Assembly (NCBI RefSeq): GCF_024648885.1
Contig: NZ_JANBBF010000010.1
Coordinates: 768,516 to 832,515, forward strand
Length of the DNA stretch: 64,000 nucleotides
Reading direction: 5' to 3'
Source: Prauserella salsuginis
GTDB taxonomy: Bacteria; Actinomycetota; Actinomycetes; Mycobacteriales; Pseudonocardiaceae
Shown here: piece by piece, positions 1 to 9,486 of the stretch
How positions within the stretch are numbered: the first letter of the stretch is position 1
Layout of the letters: every line of letters starts with the position of its first letter
Translations under genes and position numbers: made by a program
Notes under the pieces: generated by a model
The model's input: only the letters and a program-made list of their open reading frames with translations
Told to the model about the DNA's origin: nothing
Database searches by the model: none

Positions 1-137
1 CGGAACTGCTGCCTGGGGAAACGCTCGGCCTCCTCGTACTCCGCTGCGACGGGCGCCAGCTCGTCGCGGGCGATCTCGCGGGCGAGCGCGATCAGGTCGG
101 CGGACTCGGTGTCGGGAAGGAGGCGTTCGGCAGGCAT
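1..137 (-). CDS. Acyl-CoA dehydrogenase, N-terminal part (cut by window edge)
   Basis: Reading leftward from the ATG at 137 gives about 45 residues beginning MPAERLLPDTESADL, followed by an alpha-helical stretch (LIALAREIARDELAPVAAEY) and EEAERFP. This is the usual start of the acyl-CoA dehydrogenase N-terminal domain. The family oxidises acyl-CoA thioesters to enoyl-CoA with FAD in fatty-acid or branched-acid breakdown. The rest lies outside the window, so the catalytic residue cannot be checked. It faces the TetR gene at 245 across a gap with a strong dyad, so that TetR protein may control it. The family call rests on the N-terminus only. Confidence 0.7.
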   Translation of the reverse strand, partial: MPAERLLPDTESADLIALAREIARDELAPVAAEYEEAERFPRQQF

Positions 138-167
138 CGGTGGCTCCTCGGCTGGCTGCGTTGCCCC

Positions 168-184
168 GAAGATGCCCTTGGGGC
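168..184. repeat. Copy 1 of a dispersed short repeat
   Basis: Positions 168-184 carry GAAGATGCCCTTGGGGC. Near-identical copies occur at 9353-9364 (reverse orientation), 9399-9411, 9441-9457 and 13893-13910. The shared core is roughly GGTGCCCTTGGGGC. Its function is unknown. Confidence 0.6.
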
Positions 185-192
185 GAACTTGA

Positions 193-227
193 TACTGAAA
201 ACAGTACTGTAGTGGCGTTCTCAGTAC
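193..227. promoter_or_regulatory. Overlapping dyads, probable TetR operator
   Basis: The gap between two divergent genes contains TACTG-AAAA-CAGTA (193-206), the perfect palindrome ACAGTACTGT (201-210), and a further pair GTACTG (204-209) and CAGTAC (222-227). Overlapping arms of this kind are typical of a TetR-family site controlling both directions. The assignment to the neighbouring TetR gene is inferred from position. Confidence 0.6.
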
Positions 228-244
228 CATTCTAGGCTCTACGT

Positions 245-967
245 ATGCCTCAGAACCAGACCCGGCGGCGAACCCGCCCCGCCACTGCCCGTCAGCAGGC
301 GTTGCTCGCCGAGGTCGAGGAGTTGTTCCTGGCCGACGGGTTCCTCGGTTACACCCTGGACGACCTGGCAGGACGCCTTCGCTGCTCGAAGTCGACGCTG
401 TACGCGCTCGCGTCGAGCAAGGAACAGCTCGCCGTCACGGTCGTCACTCACTTCTTCCGCGGGGCGACCGAGCGCATCGAGGCACGGGTGGCCACGGCGG
501 CCGACGCGAGGGCGAAGATCCAGGAGTACCTGGCGGGCGTCGCCGAGGAGCTGGGGCGCGCTTCGGAGACGTTCATCGCCGACGTCGACACGTTCGAGCC
601 GACCCGTGCCACCTACGAGTTCAACTCCCACGCCGCGGCCGACCGCATCCGTGCCTTCATCTCTCAGGGCGTGGCCGACGGCCTGTTCCGCGACGTGCAC
701 GGACCGCTGGTCGCCGAGTTCGCCGAGCTGCTGATCGAGCAGGTCCAGAGCGGAACCGTCAGGGCGCGCACCGGGTATTCGGATTCCGAGGCCTTCGCCG
801 CGCTGTCCGATCTGCTGCTGGGAGGATTGCAGCGCGACGGCCGGTATGCCGGAGGTGGCGGGTCCGCGGGAGCCGACGGGGACGGTGGCGGCGGTCTCTC
901 ACCGGTCGGCGACGTCGGCGCCGCAGGCGACGGCGATTCCGAAGCGACGAAGGGAGTGCGGCGATGA
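245..967 (+). CDS. TetR-family transcriptional regulator
   Basis: This is a 240-residue regulator. Residues about 15-60 form the TetR helix-turn-helix (LDDLAGRLRCSKSTLYALAS), followed by an all-helical ligand domain to about residue 195. The last 45 residues are Gly/Asp/Ala-rich low complexity (AGGGGSAGADGDGGGG), unusual for TetR proteins. The ATG at 245 follows a gap with overlapping dyads, and the divergent neighbour is an acyl-CoA dehydrogenase, its likely target. The stop overlaps the start of the sugar kinase (ATGA, 964-967), so the two are probably co-translated. The ligand is unknown, perhaps an acyl-CoA given the neighbour. Confidence 0.85.
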   Translation: MPQNQTRRRTRPATARQQALLAEVEELFLADGFLGYTLDDLAGRLRCSKSTLYALASSKEQLAVTVVTHFFRGATERIEARVATAADARAKIQEYLAGVAEELGRASETFIADVDTFEPTRATYEFNSHAAADRIRAFISQGVADGLFRDVHGPLVAEFAELLIEQVQSGTVRARTGYSDSEAFAALSDLLLGGLQRDGRYAGGGGSAGADGDGGGGLSPVGDVGAAGDGDSEATKGVRR

Positions 968-1896
968 TCGTGTCCGGTGGCGAGGCACTGGTGGACCTGG
1001 TGCCCGCCGAGTCCGATCCGGACCTGCTGGCGCCGAGGCTCGGTGGCGGGCCCTACAACGTCGCGCTCGCGGCTGGCCGGCTCGGCGTGCCGACGGCGCT
1101 GCTCTCGCGGTTGTCGACGGACCGCTTCGGCGACGCGCTCGTCGCGCGGCTCGAGGCGTCCGGTGTGGACACGGCGCTGCTGCAGCGCGGTCCGGAGCCG
1201 ACGACGCTCGCCGTCGTCGCCCTCGACGAGACCGGCGCGGCGCGCTTCAGTTTCTACACCGAGGGCACTGCCGACCGGCTCGTCGCGGACCCCGGGCCGC
1301 TGCCTGCGACCACGCGGGTACTGTCGCTCGGCACGCTCGGCATGGTGCTGGAGCCGGGTGCGAGTGCCTACGAAGCCGTGCTCCACCGTGAGGCCGAGCG
1401 TGGCGTGCTCACCGCGCTCGACCCGAACATCCGCGCCGACATGATCCGCGATCCGGACGCCTACCGGGAGCGGTTCGTGTCCTGGCTGCCGAGCGTGCGG
1501 CTGCTGAAGGTGTCCGACGACGACGCCGAGTGGCTCACCGGCGGGAAGTCGGTCGCCGAGGCGGTGGCGACGTGGCTGGACGCGGGAGTCGAGGCCGTGG
1601 TGCTGACGCGTGGCGGCGACGGTTTGTCGGTGTACACGGCCGACGGTGAGGCCGCGCGGGTGCCTGCGGCGGACGTCACGGTCGTCGACACGATCGGTGC
1701 GGGCGACACCGTGCTGGGGGCGTTGCTGGCGTGGCTCGCGAACCGCGGCGTGACGAATCTCGCCGCGATGGCGCCCGACGCCTGGTCGCAAGCGCTTGCG
1801 TACGCCTCGCGGGCGGCGGGTGTGACGGTGTCGCGCAGCGGCGCCGAACCGCCTACCTCGAACGAGTTAACCGACGACCAAAACGCCAGCGTGTGA
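964..1896 (+). CDS. PfkB-family carbohydrate kinase (fructokinase-like)
   Basis: This 310-residue ribokinase/PfkB-fold enzyme transfers phosphate from ATP to a sugar, most like bacterial fructokinases. The N-terminal substrate motif GGGPYNVALAAGRLG is at residues about 28-42. The C-terminal PfkB signature DTIGAGDTVLGALL carries the catalytic Asp and the anion hole. DPNIRADMI mid-protein is also typical of fructokinases. The length is normal for the family. The start overlaps the TetR stop by 4 nt, implying translational coupling. The substrate cannot be settled from sequence: fructose, 2-keto-3-deoxygluconate and ribose kinases share these motifs. Confidence 0.85.
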   Translation: MIVSGGEALVDLVPAESDPDLLAPRLGGGPYNVALAAGRLGVPTALLSRLSTDRFGDALVARLEASGVDTALLQRGPEPTTLAVVALDETGAARFSFYTEGTADRLVADPGPLPATTRVLSLGTLGMVLEPGASAYEAVLHREAERGVLTALDPNIRADMIRDPDAYRERFVSWLPSVRLLKVSDDDAEWLTGGKSVAEAVATWLDAGVEAVVLTRGGDGLSVYTADGEAARVPAADVTVVDTIGAGDTVLGALLAWLANRGVTNLAAMAPDAWSQALAYASRAAGVTVSRSGAEPPTSNELTDDQNASV

Positions 1897-1944
1897 ACCT
1901 TGTCGCAACGGGTCGCTGTGGGTAACGCAACGGCTGCGAAAACG

Positions 1945-1968
1945 CCCTTATCTGGACTAGCGTAAGGG
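1945..1968. promoter_or_regulatory. Inverted repeat upstream of citrate synthase
   Basis: CCCTTA (1945-1950) and TAAGGG (1963-1968) form 6-bp arms around 12 nt, in the 191-bp gap before gltA. It could be a weak operator or part of the gltA promoter region. No convincing -35/-10 pair was found. Confidence 0.25.
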
Positions 1969-2087
1969 AGCATTCGTACCCCAGCGGGGCGGTGCGACGA
2001 GGCTGAAGGGCCTGTCGCGTACACGCGGTGACCAGCAGAACATGCGGTCGCCACCGGCCGGCCCGTGTGACCGTGAGAGGCATGTGC

Positions 2088-3401
<1,314 letters not shown>

Positions 3402-3430
3402 GTACGACAGCGCTGACTCGCGGTTCGCAC

Positions 3431-3470
3431 ACGAGGGCCGCCGCCGGTGAACCCGGACGGCGGCCCTCGT
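3431..3470. terminator. Hairpin between convergent gltA and glpD
   Basis: Perfect 13-bp arms (ACGAGGGCCGCCG at 3431-3443, its complement at 3458-3470) surround a 14-nt loop, placed between the 3' ends of two convergent genes. There is no T tract, as is usual in high-GC actinobacteria. Confidence 0.75.
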
Positions 3471-3524
3471 CGTGTCCGGCGACCGTTGTCGAGTGCGTGG
3501 CGAGAACCGCCTCGGGGTGCGGGG

Positions 3525-5075
3525 TCAGGCGAGGGTCGCCAGGCCTTCGGTGGTGCGGCCGACCAGGTCGGCGACGCGAGAGCGGGCCGCCTCGGCCTCC
3601 GCGGGTACCAGGCCGAGGCGGGTACGCCGGTGCAGCACGTCGTCGGCGTCGAGCGCGCCTTCGTGACGCGCGGCCCACACGACCTCGGCCGCGGTGATGT
3701 CGCTGCCGTCGCACACGGGCTCGGCCAACTCGGGGTCGACCTCGCCGAGTGCCGCTACCCGCGGGGCCTCGGTGCCGTACTTGGCGACCAGCCGTTGCGG
3801 CGCGTCCACAACGGACAGCCGGCTGCGGCTCGCGGCTCCGAACAACGGCAGCCTGCTCGTCCGTGACCGTCCGGCACGCAGGCCCGCCGACCGCACGGCC
3901 GCGTCGACGGCGTCCTCGGCCATCCTGCGGTAGGTGGTCAGCTTGCCGCCGACCACGGTGAGCACGCCGGTGCCGGGGTCGGTGAGGACGGCGTGATTGC
4001 GGGACAGGTCCGCCGTGGTGCCGTCGGCCTCCAACAGTGGACGCAGGCCGGCGAAGGATCCCAGCACGTCCTCGCGGGTGAGGTCCCGTTCCAGTACAGC
4101 AGACGCGACACCGAGCAGAAAGTCCATATCGGACTCGGGAACAGTGGGGACATCCTCGGGATCACCGTCGAGCGGTTCGTCGGTCAGTCCCAGGTACACG
4201 CGTCCCCCTGGCTGGGGGAGCAGCAGCACGAAGCGGTTCAGTTCGCCCGGAACCGGAACCATCACGGACGTCTCGCCCAGGCCCGTACGCTCGGCGTCGA
4301 GAACCAGGTGGGTGCCTCGGGAGGGCCGCAACCGCACCGACGGCGTCAGCGAGCCCGCCCATACGCCCGTCGCGTTGACGACCTGCTTCGCCCGCAGTTC
4401 CACAGTGGATCCCGTCATCGCGTCGCGTGCGACGACGTGGTCGGCGTGCAGCTCCGTGGCGGCGAGTCGCGTGAGGACATTCGCGCCGTGGGCGGCCGCT
4501 GTGCGGGCGATCGCCACCACGAGGCGGGCGTCGTCGGTGAGCGCCCCGTCGAACGACAGCAGTCCGCCCCGCAGGCCGGCGCTCCGGAGTCCGGGCGCGA
4601 GGGCGAGCGCCTCGGCCGACGGCACGGCACGCGGCCTCGGCAGCAGTGACGACGGGGTCCGCGCCGCCCGGCGCAGCGCGTCACCCGCGTGCAGTCCTGC
4701 CCTGGTGAGCAGGTGTCCGGGTTCGGTGGCCGCGCCGTAGGCGGGGAACAGCTGCGCCAGCGGTCTGGTCAGGTGCGGCGCGGTGCGGGTCATCAGCACG
4801 CCCCGCTCGACGGCGCTTTCGTGGGCGAGGCCGAGTTCGCCGTGGGCGAGATAACGCAGCCCGCCGTGCACGAGCTTGCTCGACCACCGCGAGGTGCCGA
4901 ACGCCAGGTCGTGGGCCTCGACGAGTGCGACCGACAGGCCGCGGGAAGCCGCGTCGAGCGCGCAGCCGGCGCCGGTGACGCCGCCGCCCACGACGATGAC
5001 GTCGACCTGCCTGCCGGAGGCGAGGTCGTGGAGTTCCCGCGCGCGGCGGCGGGCTGTCAACGAGGCCGTGATCAT
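3525..5075 (-). CDS. glpD: Glycerol-3-phosphate dehydrogenase (FAD)
   Basis: This 516-residue GlpD oxidises sn-glycerol-3-phosphate to dihydroxyacetone phosphate and passes electrons to quinone at the membrane. The N-terminal FAD fold is VIVVGGGVTGAGCALDAASR, followed by GTSRWSSKLVHGGLRYL, typical of GlpD. Further on are ATGVWAG and the late FAD-binding block VVGGKLTTYRRMAEDA, followed by the C-terminal GlpD domain. The frame is open far upstream through the TetR gene, so the ATG at 5075 (MITASLTARRRARE) was chosen by family match. It overlaps the TetR stop by 4 nt. The product, dihydroxyacetone phosphate, is the precursor of the acyl-DHAP used by alkylglycerone phosphate synthase, and a protein like that enzyme is encoded at 5697. 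Confidence 0.93.
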   Translation of the reverse strand: MITASLTARRRARELHDLASGRQVDVIVVGGGVTGAGCALDAASRGLSVALVEAHDLAFGTSRWSSKLVHGGLRYLAHGELGLAHESAVERGVLMTRTAPHLTRPLAQLFPAYGAATEPGHLLTRAGLHAGDALRRAARTPSSLLPRPRAVPSAEALALAPGLRSAGLRGGLLSFDGALTDDARLVVAIARTAAAHGANVLTRLAATELHADHVVARDAMTGSTVELRAKQVVNATGVWAGSLTPSVRLRPSRGTHLVLDAERTGLGETSVMVPVPGELNRFVLLLPQPGGRVYLGLTDEPLDGDPEDVPTVPESDMDFLLGVASAVLERDLTREDVLGSFAGLRPLLEADGTTADLSRNHAVLTDPGTGVLTVVGGKLTTYRRMAEDAVDAAVRSAGLRAGRSRTSRLPLFGAASRSRLSVVDAPQRLVAKYGTEAPRVAALGEVDPELAEPVCDGSDITAAEVVWAARHEGALDADDVLHRRTRLGLVPAEAEAARSRVADLVGRTTEGLATLA

Positions 5076-5680
5076 GGCTTGAGGGCTCCTTCGAGCAGGT
5101 GTGCGAGTTCGGTGAGCAGGGTTTCCGGGGCCACGCCGGTCTCGCCTGCGGTCGCGGGCCGTCGTGACAGCACGAACGACTGGAGCAGCAGCAACAGCGC
5201 GCGCGACTGCGCGGCCGCGTCGCCGGGCCGCACGGAGCCGTCGGCGTGACCTTCGACGACGAACATGTGCAGTCCCTCCTCGGCGAGCCGCTGTGTCGCG
5301 CCGAGGCGTTCGGTGACGTACGGCAGCAGCAGTTCGGCGTCGAGCTCGAGCACGGTGCGCAGCAGCGGATCGGTGCCGAGTCTGCGAACGCCCGCGACGG
5401 CGTGTTCGACGAGGCGGGACCGTGCGGTGCCGCCCGCGGGGATCTCGTCGGCCACGTGCTGCAGCAGCGCGGTGAATTCCCGGGTCATGAGGGTCGCGAG
5501 GACGCTGTCGACGTCGGGGAATCGCCGGTAGACGGTCATCCGCGACACGCCCGCGGTCTGGGCGATGCCGGTGAGCGTGGTGCGCCGGACACCGCCGGCG
5601 AGCACGCATTCCTTGGCCGCGTCGAGGAGTGTGTCGTCGGAGACACGGCCACCCGCACGGGTGTGACATTCCGGCTTCAT
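5072..5680 (-). CDS. TetR-family regulator of the glpD / flavoenzyme divergon
   Basis: This is a 202-residue TetR protein. The DNA-binding region at residues about 20-65 contains TTLTGIAQTAGVSRMTVYRRF, followed by a helical ligand domain. The only sensible in-frame start is the ATG at 5680. A TANNNT-type -10 (TAGAGT on the minus strand, 5693-5688) ends 7 nt before it and no ribosome-binding site is visible, so the transcript may be leaderless. The dyad 5661-5689 overlaps the first codons, a layout suited to tight autorepression. glpD follows with an ATGA overlap. The ligand is unknown. Confidence 0.85.
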   Translation of the reverse strand: MKPECHTRAGGRVSDDTLLDAAKECVLAGGVRRTTLTGIAQTAGVSRMTVYRRFPDVDSVLATLMTREFTALLQHVADEIPAGGTARSRLVEHAVAGVRRLGTDPLLRTVLELDAELLLPYVTERLGATQRLAEEGLHMFVVEGHADGSVRPGDAAAQSRALLLLLQSFVLSRRPATAGETGVAPETLLTELAHLLEGALKP

Positions 5681-5689
5681 GTGTCACAC
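5661..5689. promoter_or_regulatory. Dyad operator over the divergent start sites
   Basis: GTGTGAC (5661-5667) and GTCACAC (5683-5689) are exact complements. The right arm sits within a near-palindrome GTGTCACAC (5681-5689). The site covers the TetR start codon and lies just upstream of the divergent flavoenzyme start at 5697, so one repressor could shut both. Binding by the adjacent TetR protein is inferred. Confidence 0.6.
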
Positions 5690-5696
5690 TCTAGTC

Positions 5697-7316
5697 GTGA
5701 CCGACAGCATTGACCACCGCCTGCGAGGCGCCTGGACGCCCGACGGCGCCGACGCGTCCCACCTCACGGCCAAGGAGCTCCGCTGGCTGCGGAGCAGGAT
5801 CGGCGACACCACCCCGAACGACCCGGTGGCGCCCGATTCCGCCATCGCGACGCCCCCGTCGCAGTTGCCTGAGCGTGCGCAGTCCGCGATCGCCGCGATC
5901 GTCGGTGCGGGCAACGTGCTCGAGGAGCCGCGTGAACGCCTCGAACGCAGCGGCGGCCTCTCGTATCTGGACCTGCTGCGGCGACGGCAGCCCGCCGCGG
6001 GTATCCCGACCCCCGACGCCGTCGTGCTGCCCGGCAGTCCGCAGCAGGTGCAGCAGGTGCTGGACGTGTGTGTCGAACACGACGTCGGGGTGGTGCCGTT
6101 CGGCGGCGGCACCTCGGTCGTCGGCGGCGTCACGGCGTTCAAGGGCGGCAAGAAGGCCGTGATCGTCCTGGATCTGGAACGCCTGAACCGGCTCGTGTCG
6201 GTCGACCCGATCTCGCACACCGCGGTGCTGCAGGCGGGGGTGCGTGCCCCGGATGCCGAGCGGATGCTGTCGGCGCACGGCTTCACCCTCGGCCACGTGC
6301 CGCAATCGTTCGAACGCGCCACGATCGGCGGGTTCGCGGCGACCCGTTCGGCCGGACAGGCCTCGTCCGGATACGGCAGGTTCGAGGACATGGTCACCGG
6401 CCTGCGGCTGGCCACCCCACGCGGCGAGTGGGAACTCGGCGTAGCCCCGGCGTCGGCGGCGGGTCCCGATCTGCGGCAGCTCGCGATCGGAAGCGAGGGC
6501 ACCCTCGGCGTCATCACCGAGGTCGCGGTGCGAGTGCGCCCACTGCCCGACACCGAACACTTCGAGGCGCTGGCCGTCGACGGCTGGGAACACGGCTGCG
6601 GGCTCGTGCGGCAGTTGGCGCAGCAGGGACTGCTCGCCGACATCACCCGCCTGTCTGATGTGGACGAGACGGCGGTGCAACTGCAGCTGGCGGGGACGTG
6701 GAAGACGAGCGTGCTGCGCCGTTACCTGGGCGCGCGCGGGGTCGACGAGCCGTGCTTGCTGGTACTGAGCTGGCACGGGGAGTCGGACGACCGCCGCAAG
6801 AAGGCGATGCGGCTGCTGCGATCCGGTGGTGGCGTGTGGCTCACCTCCGCGCCCGCGCGAGCATGGCTGCGCGGGCGGTTCGGCGGACCACGGCAGCGGG
6901 ACGCGCTCCTGGACGCGGGCGTGTGCGTGGAAACCCTCGAAACCGCGACGCACTGGTCGAAGCTCGGCACGCTCTACGACCGGGTGCGTACCGCGTTGCG
7001 GCGCGAGCTCGGCCACCCGTTGATCATGTGCCACGTCTCGCACGCCTACGAGACCGGTGCGTCGCTGTACTTCACGGTCCTCACGCCGAGGGATCCCGAG
7101 GATCCGATCGGTCAGTGGGAGCGCGCCAAGGCCGCGGCCTGCGAGGCCATCTCCGCCGACCGGGTCGGGACGATCTCGCACCACCACGCCGTCGGTATGG
7201 ACCACGCGCCGTACCTGACGGCGGAGATCGGTGAGCTCGGCCGCGAGGTCCTCGTCGCCGCCAAGCGGGCCGTCGACCCGACCGGGGTGCTCAACCCCGG
7301 CAAGCTCATCGGCTGA
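5697..7316 (+). CDS. FAD-binding oxidase, alkylglycerone-phosphate-synthase-like
   Basis: This is a 539-residue flavoprotein of the VAO/PCMH fold. The FAD-binding domain contains DAVVLPGSPQQVQQVLDVC, PFGGGTSVVGG and ATIGGFAATRSAGQ.SSGYG. The C-terminal cap ends HHHAVGMDHAPYL and DPTGVLNPGKL, matching alkyldihydroxyacetonephosphate synthases (actinobacterial AgpS-type proteins) better than glycolate or D-lactate oxidases. AGPS exchanges an acyl for an alkyl chain on acyl-DHAP in ether-lipid synthesis, but the role of actinobacterial members is not well settled. The GTG at 5697 (MTDSIDHRL) is preferred to the ATG at 5679 because it leaves the dyad upstream. The 3' end overlaps the convergent next gene by 11 nt. 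Confidence 0.8.
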   Translation: MTDSIDHRLRGAWTPDGADASHLTAKELRWLRSRIGDTTPNDPVAPDSAIATPPSQLPERAQSAIAAIVGAGNVLEEPRERLERSGGLSYLDLLRRRQPAAGIPTPDAVVLPGSPQQVQQVLDVCVEHDVGVVPFGGGTSVVGGVTAFKGGKKAVIVLDLERLNRLVSVDPISHTAVLQAGVRAPDAERMLSAHGFTLGHVPQSFERATIGGFAATRSAGQASSGYGRFEDMVTGLRLATPRGEWELGVAPASAAGPDLRQLAIGSEGTLGVITEVAVRVRPLPDTEHFEALAVDGWEHGCGLVRQLAQQGLLADITRLSDVDETAVQLQLAGTWKTSVLRRYLGARGVDEPCLLVLSWHGESDDRRKKAMRLLRSGGGVWLTSAPARAWLRGRFGGPRQRDALLDAGVCVETLETATHWSKLGTLYDRVRTALRRELGHPLIMCHVSHAYETGASLYFTVLTPRDPEDPIGQWERAKAAACEAISADRVGTISHHHAVGMDHAPYLTAEIGELGREVLVAAKRAVDPTGVLNPGKLIG

Positions 7317-7962
7317 CGGGCGTGCCCACCGGGATCACGGTGACGTCGAGTCCGTGCGTGTCCGCGGTCTCGCCCGTCAGCCGGGCGGCGCCGTGCTGGG
7401 CCAGGTCGGCCGTCCGCACGGGTGCGCCGTCGACGAGCAGCGGCATGCCGCCCTCGCCCAGTCCGACGTAGGCGTACACCTCGTCCAGAGTGGACCCGTC
7501 CTCGAGCGTGATCCGTCCACTGTGGAGGCGCGCGAGGTCGTAGGCCTTTCCCCGTGCTTCGCAGACGTCGAGTGCCTCGATCTGGCCCGGCGTCGCGAAC
7601 CACACGGCGTGCCACTCGGTGACGCCCGGCGCCGAGGTCAGGGTCGCGGGCCGCTGGTCGTCCCGCGGTCGCAACCCGGCAGCCCACACGGCTGCGAGAT
7701 CGTGGCACTCGGCACTGGCGACGACCACCGGGCCGGACAGGCCGAGTGTTTCCCGCAGCCACGTGATCTTCGAAGGGCACACGTTCGAGCCGTACGCCAG
7801 CACCGGGATGCGCTCGGCGTCCGCGCGTGCGGCCGCGAGCGTCTCGGCCGACAACGCGTACCCCGCGCCGTCGTGGTGGACGTACGAGTGCGACGGCCGG
7901 GCGCCCGGATACGGGTCCTCCGGGTATTCGTCGTCGTGGAAGATCGGTTCTCCGGAAATCAG
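7306..7962 (-). CDS. Gamma-glutamylcyclotransferase-like protein, non-canonical start proposed
   Basis: From residue about 53 the protein reads RIPVLAYGSNVCPSKITWL. YGSN is the hallmark of the gamma-glutamylcyclotransferase-like fold; VWFATPGQIEALDVCEARG later fits too. The first ordinary start codon is a TTG at 7854. However, convincing protein-like sequence (LISGEPIFHDDEYPEDPYPG) continues upstream to immediately after the stop of the preceding gene, with only ATC (7965), CTG (7962) and ATT (7959) available as starts. GAGG in the preceding gene's last codons would be 8-14 nt away. I annotate from the CTG at 7962. The minimum certain extent is 7306-7854. Enzymatic activity is unproven. Confidence 0.65.
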   Translation of the reverse strand: MISGEPIFHDDEYPEDPYPGARPSHSYVHHDGAGYALSAETLAAARADAERIPVLAYGSNVCPSKITWLRETLGLSGPVVVASAECHDLAAVWAAGLRPRDDQRPATLTSAPGVTEWHAVWFATPGQIEALDVCEARGKAYDLARLHSGRITLEDGSTLDEVYAYVGLGEGGMPLLVDGAPVRTADLAQHGAARLTGETADTHGLDVTVIPVGTPVSR

Positions 7963-7968
7963 GATCGC

Positions 7969-9240
7969 TCAGCCCTCGATGATGTACGCGACGCCGCCGC
8001 TGCCGCTCGCGACCTCGCCTTCGGCGTCGTAGCGCTTGGTGCGCTGCCAGATCGTTTCGAACTGCTCGCGATCGTAGACGCGCCGTACCTGGTCGTTGGA
8101 CTCGGACGCCGGGTCGTTCGCGATCACGTCTCCGTCGGCGGTGAAGCCGACGACCACCATGAGGTGTCCCGCGGTGCCGTACCCGGCGCCGTCGAGCTCC
8201 TTCTCCAGGAACGACTGCGACGTGATCACCGGGATGCCGCGTGCGATGTAACTCTCCAGCTCGGCCAGCGAGTGCAGGCGCGTGATGTGGCCCTTCAGTC
8301 CGTACTGCGAGGCGTAGGCGGTGTTGAACGGCCAGTTGCCGGTGCCCTCGTAGGCGTAGTCGTAGGTGTGCCGCGCCGCGTGCGCCACGCTCTTGTCGGG
8401 GTAGTCCGCGGGCAGCCAGGACAGCTGCTCCTCGGTCGGCTTCGCGCCCCAGTACTCGGCGACCATCGTCGTCGACGTCGGGCTGCACCACGCCTGGCCG
8501 CCACCGCCGTACTCGGGATAGTTGCCGCGGTGGACGTTCTGCGCGTACGTCGGCACGTCCAGCTCGATGCCCGCGGCCTCGCCCGGTTCGGTCAACTCCG
8601 GCTCGAACCGGTCCGGTACGTCGGAGGTCATCGCTCCGACCTGCGTGACGACCGGCGAGGCGTCGGAACCCTCGGCGCGGTACAGCGTCACGCGCAGCCG
8701 GTAGGCGCGCAGCGCCACACCGTCGGCCGCCGACAACGTGTCGGTGTAGACGGCGGCGTGCTCGTCCGACTGGCCCGTGACACTGGTGCGCTCGATGTCG
8801 CCGTCGCCGTAGGCCCACTTGCCGAGCGTGTACCAGGACGTGTCGTCGCCGCCCGCGGTGCGCGCCTGCGCCTGCACCTTCAGCCAGGTGCCCTCCGGGG
8901 TGTGTGCGTTCCAGGACGAGATCAGTTCGGAGGCGTCGAACCCGGGTTCGTGGACCGGTGACGTCCAGGTGCCGTACTCGTAGCCGTTCTCGGAGCCCGC
9001 GGGCTCGCTGATGCGCATGCCGTCGGCGCCGGGGCGGACACCGTCGCGCTCGCCCGATGCGAAGTCCTGGGCGCTGCTCCAGCCGTGGTAGTCGATGGCT
9101 TCGTCCTCGGAGGAAGGGTTCGCGGCCTGCGCCGGCGTCTCACCGGTCGGCAGGGCGGGAGCCGAGGCGGTGGCCGTGGGCTGCAGGATCACCGAGGCCA
9201 CGATCGCCGCCGTCAGCACCGTGGAGAGTCGTCCGCGCAT
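7969..9240 (-). CDS. Secreted C39-family cysteine peptidase
   Basis: This 423-residue protein has a signal peptide (residues 1-26, cleavage near TASA), so it is exported. Residues about 45-215 form a beta-rich, non-catalytic region containing the repeated word YGTWTSPVH. The C-terminal domain (about 225-423) is papain-like C39-type: Cys252 in QAWCSPTS, His359 in AGHLMVVVGF and Asn375/Asp376 in NDPAS form the expected catalytic set. C39 enzymes outside bacteriocin transporters are usually extracellular proteases of unknown target. No ribosome-binding site precedes the ATG at 9240. It is followed at once by the cyclotransferase-like gene, so the two are probably one operon. Confidence 0.85.
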   Translation of the reverse strand: MRGRLSTVLTAAIVASVILQPTATASAPALPTGETPAQAANPSSEDEAIDYHGWSSAQDFASGERDGVRPGADGMRISEPAGSENGYEYGTWTSPVHEPGFDASELISSWNAHTPEGTWLKVQAQARTAGGDDTSWYTLGKWAYGDGDIERTSVTGQSDEHAAVYTDTLSAADGVALRAYRLRVTLYRAEGSDASPVVTQVGAMTSDVPDRFEPELTEPGEAAGIELDVPTYAQNVHRGNYPEYGGGGQAWCSPTSTTMVAEYWGAKPTEEQLSWLPADYPDKSVAHAARHTYDYAYEGTGNWPFNTAYASQYGLKGHITRLHSLAELESYIARGIPVITSQSFLEKELDGAGYGTAGHLMVVVGFTADGDVIANDPASESNDQVRRVYDREQFETIWQRTKRYDAEGEVASGSGGVAYIIEG

Positions 9241-9352
9241 GGCGAGTCATTGTTATCGCCGGACAGTGGCGTGTAAACCGCGCATGGACCGTTCGGCCCA
9301 CGTCGTGCGTCCCGCTTCTCACCCTCCGTGCCCGTCGCGGTTCGGGGAGAAC

Positions 9353-9457
9353 GCCCCAAGGGCACCTCCGGGCATCGAACACGGCCACGTGTAAGCGTGC
9401 CCTTGAGGGGCGGTGGCCGGGCCGGCGGGCGGGAGCCGCGAAGGTGCCCTTGGGGGC
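9353..9457. repeat. Three copies of the dispersed GGTGCCCTTGGGGC repeat
   Basis: The gap between the C39 peptidase start and the acyl-CoA ligase stop carries GCCCCAAGGGCA at 9353-9364 (inverted copy), TGCCCTTGAGGGGC-like at 9399-9411 and AAGGTGCCCTTGGGGGC at 9441-9457. The inverted and direct copies could pair as a hairpin and serve as a terminator for the ligase gene. Confidence 0.6.
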
Positions 9458-9486
9458 ATCGAGCCCTGGGTCGGGTGGGTGATCGC

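Noticed and set aside
3525..5687. A continuous 720-codon frame suggesting a TetR-GlpD fusion
   Set aside because: The upstream part is out of frame with the real TetR protein, which is in another frame and ends with an ATGA overlap; GlpD starts at 5075.
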